This document shows positions 28,649 through 38,335 of a DNA stretch of 64,000 bases, piece after piece. The notes under the pieces were generated by a model. It was not told where the DNA came from, ran no database searches, and saw only the letters and a list, made by a program, of their open reading frames with translations. The DNA is from Nocardia rhamnosiphila NBRC 108938. Lineage in GTDB: Bacteria; Actinomycetota; Actinomycetes; Mycobacteriales; Mycobacteriaceae. The translations under genes were made by a program, and so were the position numbers. Numbering within the stretch: the stretch's first letter is position 1; every line of letters starts with the position of its first letter. The DNA is taken from the NCBI RefSeq assembly GCF_000720425.1, contig NZ_JOAJ01000003.1:496001-560000 (forward strand), in the 5' to 3' direction.

Positions 28649-29422
28649 TCAGCGGATGCGGCCGCCCGTACGGACCTCGAACGCGACCCGGTCGCCCCGA
28701 TAGAGAGCGGCGACCCGTTCGATCGGACGGCCCTGGGTGTCCATCCCGCGGCGTACCACCCGGATCAGCGGTACCGCGGGCCGGCAGCCCAGCAGACCGG
28801 CTTCCCGGGGCGCGGCGAGCACGGTCTCGATACGTTCGGTGGCGCCGCCGTATTCGACACCGGAACTGCCGATCGTCGCCGACAGCGAGCCGAGCGGATC
28901 GAAACCCGCGCGCAGCCAGCCGAAACGGTCCAGCGAGAGATCGATACGTTCCAGCGCAATCGGTTCGCCGTCGGCGTGCAGCAGGCGTTCCAGCGTCATG
29001 ATCGGGGTGTGCAGCGGAAGTTCCAGGTCCCGGGCGATCTCGGCGTCGGCCTCGGTGTCCTCCCAGGAGAGCAGACTGCGCACCACCCCGGAACCGTCCT
29101 CGACGGTGGGTTCGGGCGCCAGCGGCCGCACCACCTTCGGGCGGGCGAGCACGGTCCCACGGCCCTGTCTGCGGATGCGGCCCTCCACCGCGAGATCGCG
29201 CAGGGCGTGACGAACGGTTTCCCGGGCGACTCCGAAACGTCCGGCCAGTTCCCGTTCGGCGGGCACCCGGTCGCCGGGGCGTAGCTCGCCGAGCATCGTG
29301 TCCAGTTCGGCCCGGACCCGGTATACCTTCGACAGGGCGGTGATTCCCGGCACCGCGGCTGCCTGTGTGTCGAGGTCTTCGCGCGCCGTCACAGCGCCTA
29401 CGACCCCTTCGGTCTGCCTCAT
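28649..29422 (-). CDS. GntR-family regulator with UTRA-type domain
   Basis: A 257-residue repressor-type protein. The winged helix is at about residues 40-95 ([19 protein letters not shown], then [13 protein letters not shown]). The C-terminal part (about 110-255) looks like a UTRA ligand-binding domain of the HutC subfamily ([19 protein letters not shown]). Effector unknown. ATG 29422 has GGAGG 10 nt upstream. It lies 83 nt upstream of map on the same strand. The 161 nt between it and the DUF4254 gene hold its promoter, with no operator recognised. Confidence 0.87.
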   Translation of the reverse strand: MRQTEGVVGAVTAREDLDTQAAAVPGITALSKVYRVRAELDTMLGELRPGDRVPAERELAGRFGVARETVRHALRDLAVEGRIRRQGRGTVLARPKVVRPLAPEPTVEDGSGVVRSLLSWEDTEADAEIARDLELPLHTPIMTLERLLHADGEPIALERIDLSLDRFGWLRAGFDPLGSLSATIGSSGVEYGGATERIETVLAAPREAGLLGCRPAVPLIRVVRRGMDTQGRPIERVAALYRGDRVAFEVRTGGRIR

Positions 29423-29583
29423 GGCAGAAACTACCTCCAATTGGCCTGTACCGATGCGTTAACCGGGCATTCGCCGTACGGTTCCATCAGGTCTAGGCCA
29501 TTCGACAATCTGCGGTCTTTCGCGTGCCCAACTCGGAGGTTCGACGACGTCCAGCGGACTGAACGCGGCGGTGAGCCGAACCC

Positions 29584-30027
29584 CTATTGCACCGGCAGCC
29601 GCCGGCGCCCGCCCGCTACCTCGGCGATCAAATCGGTGTAACCGTCGACCAGTTCGGCGAGGTGGTACCAGTGCCGGTGCGTCCGGTCGCTACGCACCCC
29701 ATCCGCCTCGATCGCCTGATTCGCGGCCACCCAACTGAACGCCATCCGGTCGATCACCGCGCCGAGGCTTTCGGTGTGCAGTGAGGCGCCGTTGCGGTGC
29801 TGCGGCATCCTACGGGTGACCCAATCGTTGATGTCATCCACGAGTTCTGTTCTACGACAATCGATTTCCGCAATCTGCGCCATATCTCGAACCTGCGCGC
29901 GGCGCTTGTGCAGTTCGACCAGTGCGTGCGCGAAGCGCAACAGCACACGCTCCTGGATCCGCCGCCCTTGGAAGGCGCACAGCAGTTGTGGCGCAGTCGG
30001 CAGGGTTCCCAGAGTGGGTGCGCTCAT
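29584..30027 (-). CDS. DUF4254 family protein
   Basis: A 147-residue helical protein of the DUF4254 family, often seen near envelope-glycan genes in actinobacteria and bacteroidetes. Visible pattern: LLRFAHALVELHKRRAQ, then RRTELVDDINDWVTRRMP and LGAVIDRMAFSWVAANQA, ending with HWYHLAELVDGYTDLI. ATG 30027 is supported by GAGGG about 6 nt upstream. No glycosyltransferase neighbour is present here, so its partner is unknown. Its upstream region is unusually AT-richer than the rest of the window. Confidence 0.8.
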   Translation of the reverse strand: MSAPTLGTLPTAPQLLCAFQGRRIQERVLLRFAHALVELHKRRAQVRDMAQIAEIDCRRTELVDDINDWVTRRMPQHRNGASLHTESLGAVIDRMAFSWVAANQAIEADGVRSDRTHRHWYHLAELVDGYTDLIAEVAGGRRRLPVQ

Positions 30028-30710
30028 CCGCACCCCTCGGACTCACCCGGCACCATCACACTCTGTACCAACATGATCGGCTCTCGATTCGGTAATCCCG
30101 GACATCGGATCGTTGTTCACAACAAGGCTAGCTGGATCATGCTCTTACATATGCAAGAACACAAGACTTCCGTATGCAATGTTGCGAACAGCGTCGTGCG
30201 CGAGCCTAACGATCCCTTCCGTGGAACCCGTAAGCGGTCCCACCGAAAACGCGTACCCGCCAAGATCCTTCCCGTCGGCGGCCCGAATCCCCGCCGCCGC
30301 GAACCATACCCGGCACACGCCCCGGACCAGGCGCGACAACGCGTTATGCGACCACATCGCAACCGTGCCGAGATCTGGTCGCGGCACACACCGGGAACCA
30401 TACCGATCCCTATGGTCCTGTGACACAACGACCCCCGGCCACATGGCCCGCCGTCACGGGCCTTCTTCGCGGCGCCGGCTCCCGGCCGGGCCGAAACCCG
30501 CGGCGGCCATCCGGCCTTGCACACGGGATGCACGACCACACACCCGGCAGCGTTTGCCAATCGTTTGCCAACTCATCCGGATGCCCTGGCTCGCGGACCA
30601 TTCTCCGCGGCGAGGAGAACCGCGGCCCCCGGCCACGACGGCCGGTCACCGTGGCGCCCGCGCGGTGCGGTATGGATTCTGAGGACAGTCGCCGACAAGG
30701 ATGTGGACCC
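30028..30710. other. Gene-poor 683-nt stretch, lower GC in its first part
   Basis: No confident gene. About 30040-30260 is visibly AT-richer (for example CATGCTCTTACATATGCAAG). A reverse reading frame at 30145-30444 ends in a protein-like stretch ([20 protein letters not shown]) but lacks a ribosome site and has weak third-position GC. A single TTGTTCACA (DnaA-box-like) lies at 30113-30121. The right part (30420-30700) is normal GC and holds the upstream region of the acyl-CoA synthetase gene. Confidence 0.4.
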
Positions 30711-32345
30711 ATGAGCAGTGCCCCCGACCCACGAGCCGCGCAGGTGGCCGCCGAGCTCACCGGCCCCGGTGGACCATTCGAACTGTCGACCGAGACGGTG
30801 CTCGGCTCCCCGCTCGCCGTCCGGCGCCACCGGCACCGCTCTCTGCGCGAACTGCTCGACCACTCACAGACCTGGGGTGAACGCGATTACCTGGTCACCG
30901 CCGACCGGCGTATCTCGTTCACCGAGCATGCCGCCGACGCCCAGGCACTGGCCCGCGCGCTGGCCGGCCGGTACGGCGTCGGCCGCGGCGACCGGATCGG
31001 CATCCTGGCCGCCAACGGCCCCGAATGGGTGATCGCCTTCTGGGCGGCGCAATGCCTGGGCGCGGTCGCGGTCGCGTACAACGCGTGGTGGGCCGCACCG
31101 GAGGTCGAATTCGGTCTCCGGCACACCGAACCGGCGGTCGTCGTCGCCGACGACCCCCGTGCCGCCCTCGCCGCGGGCCACGGAGTGCCGGTGCTCACCA
31201 CTGCGGACCTGCCCGGGCTGATCGCCGACCATCGGGGGCCGGCCCCGGTCATACCGGTCGACGAGGACGATCCGGCCGTCGTCCTCTACACCAGCGGAAC
31301 CACCGGCCGCCCCAAAGGAGTGGTACACACCCACCGCAACCTCATCGCGATCGCCGACTACCACCGCTACACCGACGCGCTCGGCGCGGTACTGGCCGGC
31401 CGCGCGCACCGCGAGCCGAGCGATAAGCGGTTCCTGCTCACCTCTCCCCTGTTCCATATCGCCAGCCTGCACAATCTGGTCGTCCCCCGGCTCGCGACAG
31501 GTGCGGCGGTGATCGTGCACACCGGCGCTTTCGCGGCCGACCGGGTGCTGTCGCTGATGGCGCGGGAGCGCGTGACCAACTGGGGCGCCGTGCCGACCCT
31601 GGCCGCCCGGCTGCTGGAACACGATCCGGCCGGGTACGACCTGTCGGCACTCACCGCGCTGTCCCTCAACGCCGCCCCCTCCTCACCGGCCTTCCAGCAG
31701 CGACTACGCGCCCGGCTGCCCGGCACCGGAATCGCACTCACCACCAGTTACGGCCTCACCGAGAGCGGTACCGCCGCCACGGTCGCGACACCCGCCGAAC
31801 TCGCCGCCGACCCGGAGACCGTCGGGCGTCCGATTCTCGGTGTCTCCGTGGAGACCCGCGATCCCGCCGGAACTCCGGTGGCCGAGGGCGTCGAGGGCGA
31901 GATCTGGGTGCGCAGCCCGTACGTCATGCTCGGCTACTGGCGGGACGAGGCGGCCACCGCCGCGGCGATCGACGGCGAACGCTGGTTGCGGACGGGCGAT
32001 TTCGGGACCCTGGCCGACGGCCGACTCCGAATGGCCGGGCGCCGTACCGATCTGATCCTGCGTGGCGGAGAGAATGTGTATCCCACCGAGATCGAGAACG
32101 TCCTCGACGAACATCCCGCGGTCCGGGAATCAGCGGTCCTCGGTGTGCCCGACGACGATCTGGGACAGCGGGTCGCGGCGGTGGTGGTGACCGACGATCC
32201 GGACGCCCTCGACGCCGGCGAACTGCGCGCGTTCGTCGCCGAGCGGCTCGCGTACTTCAAGGTCCCCGAACGCTGGACGCTCACCGCGACACCACTGCCG
32301 CGCAACGCGACCGGAAAGGTGCTGCGCCGCGAAATCACGCCATGA
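30711..32345 (+). CDS. Acyl-CoA synthetase (AMP-forming)
   Basis: A 544-residue adenylate-forming enzyme that activates a carboxylic acid to acyl-AMP, then acyl-CoA. The ATP loop is [48 protein letters not shown] and [20 protein letters not shown] follow; the catalytic Lys lies in the C-terminal [13 protein letters not shown] 30711 has AAGGA about 9 nt upstream; an in-frame ATG at 30672 is possible. The acyl substrate cannot be read from sequence. It is the first of several + strand accessory genes. Confidence 0.92.
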   Translation: MSSAPDPRAAQVAAELTGPGGPFELSTETVLGSPLAVRRHRHRSLRELLDHSQTWGERDYLVTADRRISFTEHAADAQALARALAGRYGVGRGDRIGILAANGPEWVIAFWAAQCLGAVAVAYNAWWAAPEVEFGLRHTEPAVVVADDPRAALAAGHGVPVLTTADLPGLIADHRGPAPVIPVDEDDPAVVLYTSGTTGRPKGVVHTHRNLIAIADYHRYTDALGAVLAGRAHREPSDKRFLLTSPLFHIASLHNLVVPRLATGAAVIVHTGAFAADRVLSLMARERVTNWGAVPTLAARLLEHDPAGYDLSALTALSLNAAPSSPAFQQRLRARLPGTGIALTTSYGLTESGTAATVATPAELAADPETVGRPILGVSVETRDPAGTPVAEGVEGEIWVRSPYVMLGYWRDEAATAAAIDGERWLRTGDFGTLADGRLRMAGRRTDLILRGGENVYPTEIENVLDEHPAVRESAVLGVPDDDLGQRVAAVVVTDDPDALDAGELRAFVAERLAYFKVPERWTLTATPLPRNATGKVLRREITP

Positions 32346-32469
32346 GCACCGGTTCCGGCCGCTGCTCGCCCCACTTCCGGTCTTTCCTCGTTATTGTTGC
32401 TCGACAGAGGGCGCGGCGGGCGAGGATCGTGGTCGGCGGGCCGCGCCGGGCGCGAGGGAAAGGGATGAC

Positions 32470-33339
32470 ATGGCAGGCAAACGCACCGTCCTCACGGCGG
32501 GCCTGCGTCGGCTCTCGGTGCTGCTGCTGGAGATGCGCGACGACGCGAAGCTGAGCAAGGAGGACGTCAGCGCGCGGACCGGTATCAATGTGACCACGCT
32601 GTACCGCATCGAGACCGCCCAGGCCCGGCCCCAGCGCCGCACCCTGATGACCATGCTGGACCTCTACGATGTCGAGGAGGCACGGCGTCAGGAGGCGCTG
32701 GAGCTGCTGTCGGACGCGCAGAAGCCCGGGATGTCGCGGCCCTACGAAGCCAGTCTGTCGGAGGTGTACGCCGCGTACATCAATTTCGAATCGGTGGCGT
32801 TGTCGGCCCGGCACTATCAGACCTCCTTCATCCCCGGCCTATTGCAGACCGAGCAGTACGCCATGGCTGTGATCGATACGTGCATGCCGAAATTGGATGC
32901 GTCGGATCTGGAGCGGCGCGCCCGCGCCCGGATGGACCGGGCGGCGGTACTGGCCAAGGACGAGCCGCTGGAACTGTGGGTGGTACTCGACGAGGCCGCG
33001 ATCCGCCGGATGGTCGGGGGCCCGGAGGTTATGAGCGGTCAGCTGCGCCGGCTGGGTGAGGCGACCAAACGCAAGAACGTGATTCTGCAGATCCTGCCCT
33101 TCGACGCGGGCGCGCACCCGGGCATGGCCGGGTCCTTCACGATTCTCGACTTCCCGGACCCGACCGATCCGGAACTGGTCTATGTCGAGGGCATCTCCGG
33201 AGACGCCCTCGTCGAAGGACATACCGAGATCCGGCGATTCGGTGTCATGTTCGACCAATTGCGGGCGATGGCCCTGAGTCCCCGCGATTCCGCGGTCGTG
33301 ATCGCGGAAGCGGCCGCGGCAGCCGAAGCTCTGGCCTGA
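32470..33339 (+). CDS. XRE-family regulator with DUF5753 domain
   Basis: A 289-residue regulator of the actinobacteria-specific type: an N-terminal Cro/CI helix-turn-helix (LSKEDVSARTGINVTTLYRI, residues about 28-48) and a C-terminal DUF5753 domain (FIPGLLQTEQYAMAVID; RRMVGGPEVMSGQLRRL; ILQILPFDAG). Such genes usually precede a small DUF397 gene; none is found here. ATG 32470 follows AAAGGGA. Target genes unknown; the adjacent permease is a candidate. Confidence 0.88.
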   Translation: MAGKRTVLTAGLRRLSVLLLEMRDDAKLSKEDVSARTGINVTTLYRIETAQARPQRRTLMTMLDLYDVEEARRQEALELLSDAQKPGMSRPYEASLSEVYAAYINFESVALSARHYQTSFIPGLLQTEQYAMAVIDTCMPKLDASDLERRARARMDRAAVLAKDEPLELWVVLDEAAIRRMVGGPEVMSGQLRRLGEATKRKNVILQILPFDAGAHPGMAGSFTILDFPDPTDPELVYVEGISGDALVEGHTEIRRFGVMFDQLRAMALSPRDSAVVIAEAAAAAEALA

Positions 33340-33448
33340 CCTTGTGAACAGCCCGTGAACGAGGAGTCCGGGCCACACCGAGTGGGTACCCAGATCGGAA
33401 CTGTCCGATTCAGGGCTCGCACGGCCACTGCGGAGACGAGGGGTTCTC

Positions 33449-34831
33449 TTGGCAGACGTCACCGACCGGACCGATCCGGCACAGCAACCGGAATTGAAAC
33501 GGGTCATGGGCCCGTGGCTGCTGTTGCTGTTCATCGTCGGCGATATTCTCGGTACCGGTATCTACGCACTCACCGGCCGGGTGGCCGGGGAGGTCGGCGG
33601 GGCGGTGTGGATCCCGTTCCTGGTCGCCTTCGGGGTCGCGATGGTCACCGGGCTCAGCTATCTGGAACTGGTCACCAAATATCCGCAGGCCGCCGGCGCC
33701 GCGCTCTACACCCACAAGGCGTTCGGGATCCATTTCGTCACCTTCATGGTGACATTCGCGGTGATGAGTTCCGGTATCACCTCCGCCGCGACCGCGGCCA
33801 AGGCCTTCGCGGCCAATTTCGCCGAAGCCTTCGAATTCGACGGGAAGGGGCCACTGCTCACCGTGATCGCGCTCGCCTTCATGGCGGCGGTCGCCGCGAT
33901 CAACCTGCGCGGCGTCGGGGAGAGCGTCAAGGCAAATGTCCTGCTCACCTGTGTCGAACTGTCCGGTCTGCTGATCGTGGTGTGCATCGGCCTCTGGGCG
34001 CTGGGATTCGGCAACGGCGACTTCGGCCGGATCATCGAATTCGATACCGGCGACCGCACCGCGTTCGGCGGCGTCATCGCGGCGACCACACTGGCCTTCT
34101 ACGCCATGGTCGGCTTCGAGGACTCGGTGAACATGGCCGAGGAGACCAAAGAGCCCAACAGGATCTTCCCCAGGATCCTGCTCACCGGGTTGCTGATCAC
34201 CGGGGCGATCTATGTGGTGGTCTCGATCACGGCGGTGGCGCTGGTCCCACCGGAACAACTCGCCGAGGGCGATACCCCGCTGCTGCAGGTGGTGAAGATC
34301 GGGGCACCCGGGTTCCCCACTCAGATCTTCGCCTTCATCACGATGTTCGCGGTGGCCAATTCGGCCCTCATCAATATGCTGATGGCCAGCCGGCTGCTGT
34401 ACGGCATGGCCAAGCACAAGGTGATCCCCCGGGTGCTGGGCCGGGTCGACCGGCGCCGGCGTACCCCCTACATCGCGATCCTGTTCACCACCTTGCTGGC
34501 CTTCGGCCTGCTCGCCTTCGTCGACCAGGTACCCGAGCTCGGTGGCACCACCGCACTGCTGCTGCTCGTGGTGTTCACCATCGTCAACATCGCGGTTCTC
34601 GTGCTCCGGCGCGACCGGGTGACCCACGAGCACTTCCGCACCCCGACACCGCTGCCCGTACTCGGCGCGGTGTGCTGTGCGTATCTGGCCACACCTTTCA
34701 CCGACCGCAACCCCCAGCAGTACGCCATCGCCGGGGTGCTGCTGGTCGTCGGCGTCGTGCTCTGGGCGTTCACCGCACTGTGGAACAAACAGCACAATGT
34801 CCGGCCGGTGGGCCCGGGGGTCGATATCTGA
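33449..34831 (+). CDS. APC-superfamily amino acid permease
   Basis: A 460-residue membrane transporter with about 12 hydrophobic helices, amino acid-polyamine-organocation type. TM1 carries the substrate-binding GDILGTGIYALTG and TM6 region AFYAMVGFEDSVNMAEETKEP, both typical. Transports an amino acid or related amine; substrate unknown. The start is TTG 33449 (MADVTDRTD), supported by GAGGGG about 5 nt upstream. It follows the XRE regulator by 109 nt in the same direction. Confidence 0.9.
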   Translation: MADVTDRTDPAQQPELKRVMGPWLLLLFIVGDILGTGIYALTGRVAGEVGGAVWIPFLVAFGVAMVTGLSYLELVTKYPQAAGAALYTHKAFGIHFVTFMVTFAVMSSGITSAATAAKAFAANFAEAFEFDGKGPLLTVIALAFMAAVAAINLRGVGESVKANVLLTCVELSGLLIVVCIGLWALGFGNGDFGRIIEFDTGDRTAFGGVIAATTLAFYAMVGFEDSVNMAEETKEPNRIFPRILLTGLLITGAIYVVVSITAVALVPPEQLAEGDTPLLQVVKIGAPGFPTQIFAFITMFAVANSALINMLMASRLLYGMAKHKVIPRVLGRVDRRRRTPYIAILFTTLLAFGLLAFVDQVPELGGTTALLLLVVFTIVNIAVLVLRRDRVTHEHFRTPTPLPVLGAVCCAYLATPFTDRNPQQYAIAGVLLVVGVVLWAFTALWNKQHNVRPVGPGVDI

Positions 34832-34930
34832 CCACCTGCCGCGTCTTCCGCCCAGGTCGCCGGTTTTCCAGCGGTGCGCGGGAATTCGCGGAAGTGACGA
34901 GTCGACGCGCGATCGGTAACGTATTCGCCG

Positions 34931-35458
34931 ATGACAAGCATGGACGCCAGGTTCGGTGATGCGGCTGGGTCGGTGCCCCTGCCCAGCCCGTGGGACCTCA
35001 ACGCCTACCTCGCCGACGTGGCCGCGCACCGGAAGCGGCCGATCTCTCTGCAGCCGGCCCACCGGTCGGCGCTGGCCGATCTGGGGTGCAACGGCAACGG
35101 CCTCTGGATCGCCCGTAAGAACGACGACATCATCGTCTACGACGCGTCGGCCTCCGGCCGCAACGCCGACCACATCGTGCTGCACGCGGTCGGCCATATG
35201 CTGCTGGGTCACGGCGGCCCGGGTGCCGAGGACCCCGACACCACCCGTATCTCGCTGGGTGCGCTCAACGCCTCACTGCTGGACGCTCTCGCCACGATCG
35301 CCCCCGGATCGATCACGCAGATCCTGGGCCGCGACGATTTCGGCCCCGACCGGGAACGCGAGGCCGGAGTCTTCGCCGAAATGACCATGGTCTACGCGGC
35401 GCTGCCCCGGCGCCGTACCCGCTCTTTCTGGCCGTTCGGCCGCCGCCGCAACAAGTAG
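34931..35458 (+). CDS. IrrE/ImmA-like protein with HAVGH in place of HExxH
   Basis: A 175-residue protein resembling the actinobacterial ImmA/IrrE-like metallopeptidase group. The core helix reads HIVLHAVGHMLLGH: His85 and His89 align with the zinc-binding HExxH, but the catalytic Glu is Ala86. His94 is in the usual later position. The C-terminal half (EREAGVFAEMTMVYAA) matches the group and contains acidic residues that could complete a metal site; the tail is basic (RRRTRSFWPFGRRRNK). ATG 34931 or ATG 34940 may be the start. It probably binds metal without hydrolysis, or acts as a regulator (inference). Confidence 0.7.
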   Translation: MTSMDARFGDAAGSVPLPSPWDLNAYLADVAAHRKRPISLQPAHRSALADLGCNGNGLWIARKNDDIIVYDASASGRNADHIVLHAVGHMLLGHGGPGAEDPDTTRISLGALNASLLDALATIAPGSITQILGRDDFGPDREREAGVFAEMTMVYAALPRRRTRSFWPFGRRRNK

Positions 35459-35527
35459 CGGCAGGCCCGGCGCGCGGGCCGGACACGAGTACCGCGGGGA
35501 CCGGCAGAGGGTCTACGCTTGTGGGCC

Positions 35528-36022
35528 GTGGCCGAACCGCAGACACCCGCCCCGCATCCCGCTATCGCCCCGCTGGCCGGTTTGCTCGGCACCTGGCGCG
35601 GTCGCGGCCAGGGCGACTACCCGACGATCGAACCCTTCGGTTATCTGGAGGAGATCACCTTCGGGCATCTGGGCCGGCCGTTCCTGACCTACCGCCAACG
35701 CACCCGGCACGCCGACGACAACCGTCCACTTCATGTGGAGGCCGGCTATCTGCGCTGCCCCGGCCCCGACCGGGTGGAACTCATCCTCTCCCATCCCACC
35801 GGGATCACCGAGATCTGCGAGGGAAAACTCACGCTCGGCGACGACGAACTGCGCCTGGAGCTGGAGTCGACCGCGATCGGTCTGAGTAGTACGGCCAAAT
35901 CGGTGACCGCCCTCAGCCGGACCGTTCACATGCACGGCGGCGTCATCGACTACACGCTGCAGATGGGTGCGGTCGGACTGCCGCTACAGGATCACCTCGC
36001 GGCAAGTCTGCACAAAATCTGA
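35528..36022 (+). CDS. Nitrobindin-like heme-binding beta-barrel protein
   Basis: A 164-residue beta-barrel protein of the nitrobindin/THAP4-like family (Rv2717c type), which binds ferric heme and reacts with nitric oxide or peroxynitrite. Seen: LLGTWRGRGQGDYPTIEPF near the N terminus, RPLHVEAGYLRCPGPD, HPTGITEICEGKL, and the C-terminal LPLQDHLAASLHKI that holds the likely proximal His. GTG 35528 gives the family N terminus (MAEPQTPAPHPAIAPL). Cytoplasmic. No clear operon partner. Confidence 0.9.
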   Translation: MAEPQTPAPHPAIAPLAGLLGTWRGRGQGDYPTIEPFGYLEEITFGHLGRPFLTYRQRTRHADDNRPLHVEAGYLRCPGPDRVELILSHPTGITEICEGKLTLGDDELRLELESTAIGLSSTAKSVTALSRTVHMHGGVIDYTLQMGAVGLPLQDHLAASLHKI

Positions 36023-36235
36023 ATGGAACGTAACGAGTGGATCACGGATAACGTGGCCCGGATCACGATTTGCTCGTCATCGATTTAATCCACCTTTCCG
36101 TCTTGTCTCGGTGGGTATTCCCCGCTTAGGTTGGCCTGAGCAGCAAATCACCAGATAACTCTTCCGCAGAGCCCGGTCGCCAGCAGCACTCCGAGCTCGC
36201 TGTCTGTCGAACCTCTGAATCGGAGGGAGCCGGAA

Positions 36236-36463
36236 ATGAAGCGTTCCGCCGTTGCTTTCATCACTGCCGGATTGATCCTGGGGGGTGCCGGGGTCGTCGA
36301 GATCCTGGGAACCGATACCGCTTCGTCCGCACCGGTCGCCGACCGGACCGTATCGGTCGTCGCGCCCGCCCGGGTCAGCGATTCGGTGACCACCGATACC
36401 CGCATCACCGATATCGGTCACCGTTATGCGACCGCGTCGGAAACCGGGTCCGCCGGCCAGTGA
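36236..36463 (+). CDS. Small exported protein, 75 aa
   Basis: A 75-residue protein with a clear signal peptide (MKRSAVAFITAGLILGGAGV) and a short Val/Ser/Thr-rich mature part. ATG 36236 has GGAGG about 11 nt upstream. The 213-nt upstream region is free of genes and AT-richer than average, so a dedicated promoter is likely, though I cannot place it. It is convergent with the PBP gene 23 nt away. No domain recognised; function unknown. Confidence 0.6.
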   Translation: MKRSAVAFITAGLILGGAGVVEILGTDTASSAPVADRTVSVVAPARVSDSVTTDTRITDIGHRYATASETGSAGQ

Positions 36464-36486
36464 TGGGCCACGGGTAACGACCGGTA

Positions 36487-38274
36487 TCAGTACCCCGGGG
36501 GCAGCGCCGCCAGCATATCCCGCGTCACCGCCACCGAGTTATCCGAACTTCCGCCTCTGACCAGCAGCGTCGCGAAGGCGATATCGCCCCGGAACCCGAC
36601 GAACCAGGAATGCGAACCTCCCTCCACTTCCGCTTCGCCGGTCTTGCCGAACACCTCCCCCTGATCGGCGATCCGGTCCGCGGTGCCCGCGACGACCACC
36701 TGCCGCATCATCGCCCGCAGCCCGCGCACCACCTCCGGTGCGAGGGCGGGCCGCGGACCGTCGACCACCGTCTCCCGGCCCGCGATCAGGTACGGGGTCG
36801 GCGCCTCACCCGAGGCGACGGCCGCGGCCAGGAGTGCCATGCCGAACGGACTCACCACCACCCGTCCCTGGCCTATCCCGTCCTCGGTGCGCTGGGTCCG
36901 GTCGTCCGCCGCGGGCACCGATCCGGAAAAGGTCGGCAGGCCCGCCACCGTGTAATCCGGTCCGATACCGAAAGCCGCCGCACTGTCGGTGAGAGCGGAT
37001 TCCGGCAATTCACTGGCCAATCGGGCGAACGAGGTATTGCACGACCGCGCGTACGCGGTCGTCAGGGGTACGTCGCCGACGGAGAATCCATTGTAATTCG
37101 GAATCATCCGCTCGCCGATGGTGACCGCGCTGGGGCAGGAGACGACGGTATCGGGTGTCGCGATACCCTCGCTCATCGCGGCGGCCGCGGTCACCGTTTT
37201 GAACACCGATCCGGGCGGATACTGGCCGATGGTGGCCACCGGCCCGTCCCGGTCGGCGGCCGCGTTCTGCGCCACCGCGAGAATGCCGCCGGTCGAGGGC
37301 TCGATCACCACCATCATGGCCTGTTCCCGGCGCCCGTCGACCGCCCGCTGGGCCGCGTTCTGGATGCGGCGGTCCACACTCAGCGCGAAGGACGGCGCCG
37401 GTTGCGCCGCCACCTCGTGTAGCACTCCGGTCTCGGCACCGCCGGCATTGCGGGCCACCACCCGCCAACCCGACCGGCCGTCGACATCGTCGATCACAGC
37501 CTGCCGGACCTGGGTCATCAGATCGGGGGCGAATTTCCGGTCGGTGGGCGCCATATCCCACTCCTGGGTCACGCGCACGCCCGGGAGCCCGATCAACCGG
37601 GGGCCCGCCCGGCCGAACTCGGCCTCGTTCAGCACGATGACTGTGTACACGCCGTCGGCGGCGCGCGCGGAATCCAGGATGCGCTCCGGAGTGAGCCGCT
37701 CGTCGATATCGGCCAGGGCCCGGGACAGCGCCGTCGCCACCCGCTGCGGGTCGGCGCTGTCGGCGGCATCGAAGGTCACCCGCGAGACGGTGCCCGGAAC
37801 CAGGACATCGCTACCGGACTGTTCGTTGACCCGGGCCCGCGGCGCGGGCTGTATCGACAACGCCATGGTCTGGGTATCGCCGAGGCGCGGATGCACGGCC
37901 GCGCCGCTCCAGCGCACCGTCCAGGCACCGCCGGCGCGCACCATCGGTAACTGCCCCGAATAGGTCCACGTGCGGCCGCCGGACAGCCGCCATTCGTAGG
38001 TGTAGTCGACAGTGGCGGTGTCACCGGTGATGCGGGCGGCGCCGGTGTCGGCGTGCAGCTCTTCGGCGCCCAATTCGTCCCACGCCGAAGTCAATGCGGC
38101 GAAGGCCTTTTCGGGCCGGGTGGTTCGATCGGCGGCCGCCTCGATATCACGCGCGGTGAACGCACCGAGAAAACCGTCCGCGGCGGTGATCGGCCCGGAG
38201 GAGCCCGCCGCACAACCGGTCACGGCGAACGCGAGCGCCGAGACCGTGATCACGAGTACCGATCGGATCGTCAT
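36487..38274 (-). CDS. Penicillin-binding lipoprotein (transpeptidase)
   Basis: A 595-residue class B PBP-like transpeptidase anchored as a lipoprotein (Rv2864c type). The N-terminal signal ends in VTGC with Cys21 as the lipid site. A NTF2-like MecA_N domain (about 30-150), a dimerisation domain and the transpeptidase follow. The three active-site motifs are present: SVFK (in YPPGSVFKTV), SCN (ARSCNTS) and KTG (VFGKTGEAE). It cross-links peptidoglycan outside the membrane. ATG 38274 is the start. Downstream of the GNAT gene by 61 nt. Confidence 0.94.
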   Translation of the reverse strand: MTIRSVLVITVSALAFAVTGCAAGSSGPITAADGFLGAFTARDIEAAADRTTRPEKAFAALTSAWDELGAEELHADTGAARITGDTATVDYTYEWRLSGGRTWTYSGQLPMVRAGGAWTVRWSGAAVHPRLGDTQTMALSIQPAPRARVNEQSGSDVLVPGTVSRVTFDAADSADPQRVATALSRALADIDERLTPERILDSARAADGVYTVIVLNEAEFGRAGPRLIGLPGVRVTQEWDMAPTDRKFAPDLMTQVRQAVIDDVDGRSGWRVVARNAGGAETGVLHEVAAQPAPSFALSVDRRIQNAAQRAVDGRREQAMMVVIEPSTGGILAVAQNAAADRDGPVATIGQYPPGSVFKTVTAAAAMSEGIATPDTVVSCPSAVTIGERMIPNYNGFSVGDVPLTTAYARSCNTSFARLASELPESALTDSAAAFGIGPDYTVAGLPTFSGSVPAADDRTQRTEDGIGQGRVVVSPFGMALLAAAVASGEAPTPYLIAGRETVVDGPRPALAPEVVRGLRAMMRQVVVAGTADRIADQGEVFGKTGEAEVEGGSHSWFVGFRGDIAFATLLVRGGSSDNSVAVTRDMLAALPPGY

Positions 38275-38335
38275 CGGAGCCGATGGTAGGCGACCGGAGC
38301 CGGTGATCACCTGCGGCACACCGGATCCGAACGGA

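Noticed and set aside
30145..30444. Reverse 99-aa frame in the AT-richer stretch
   Set aside because: No ribosome site, low third-position GC and no known domain. Mentioned in the region entry only.
33410..35212. A 600-aa reverse frame opposite the permease gene
   Set aside because: It is rich in His/Asp/Gln, as typical for the antisense of a membrane protein gene, and the forward frame is a clear permease.
36023..36235. Possible riboswitch (ydaO-like) before the small exported protein
   Set aside because: I could not match the conserved core; it may be an ordinary 5' region.
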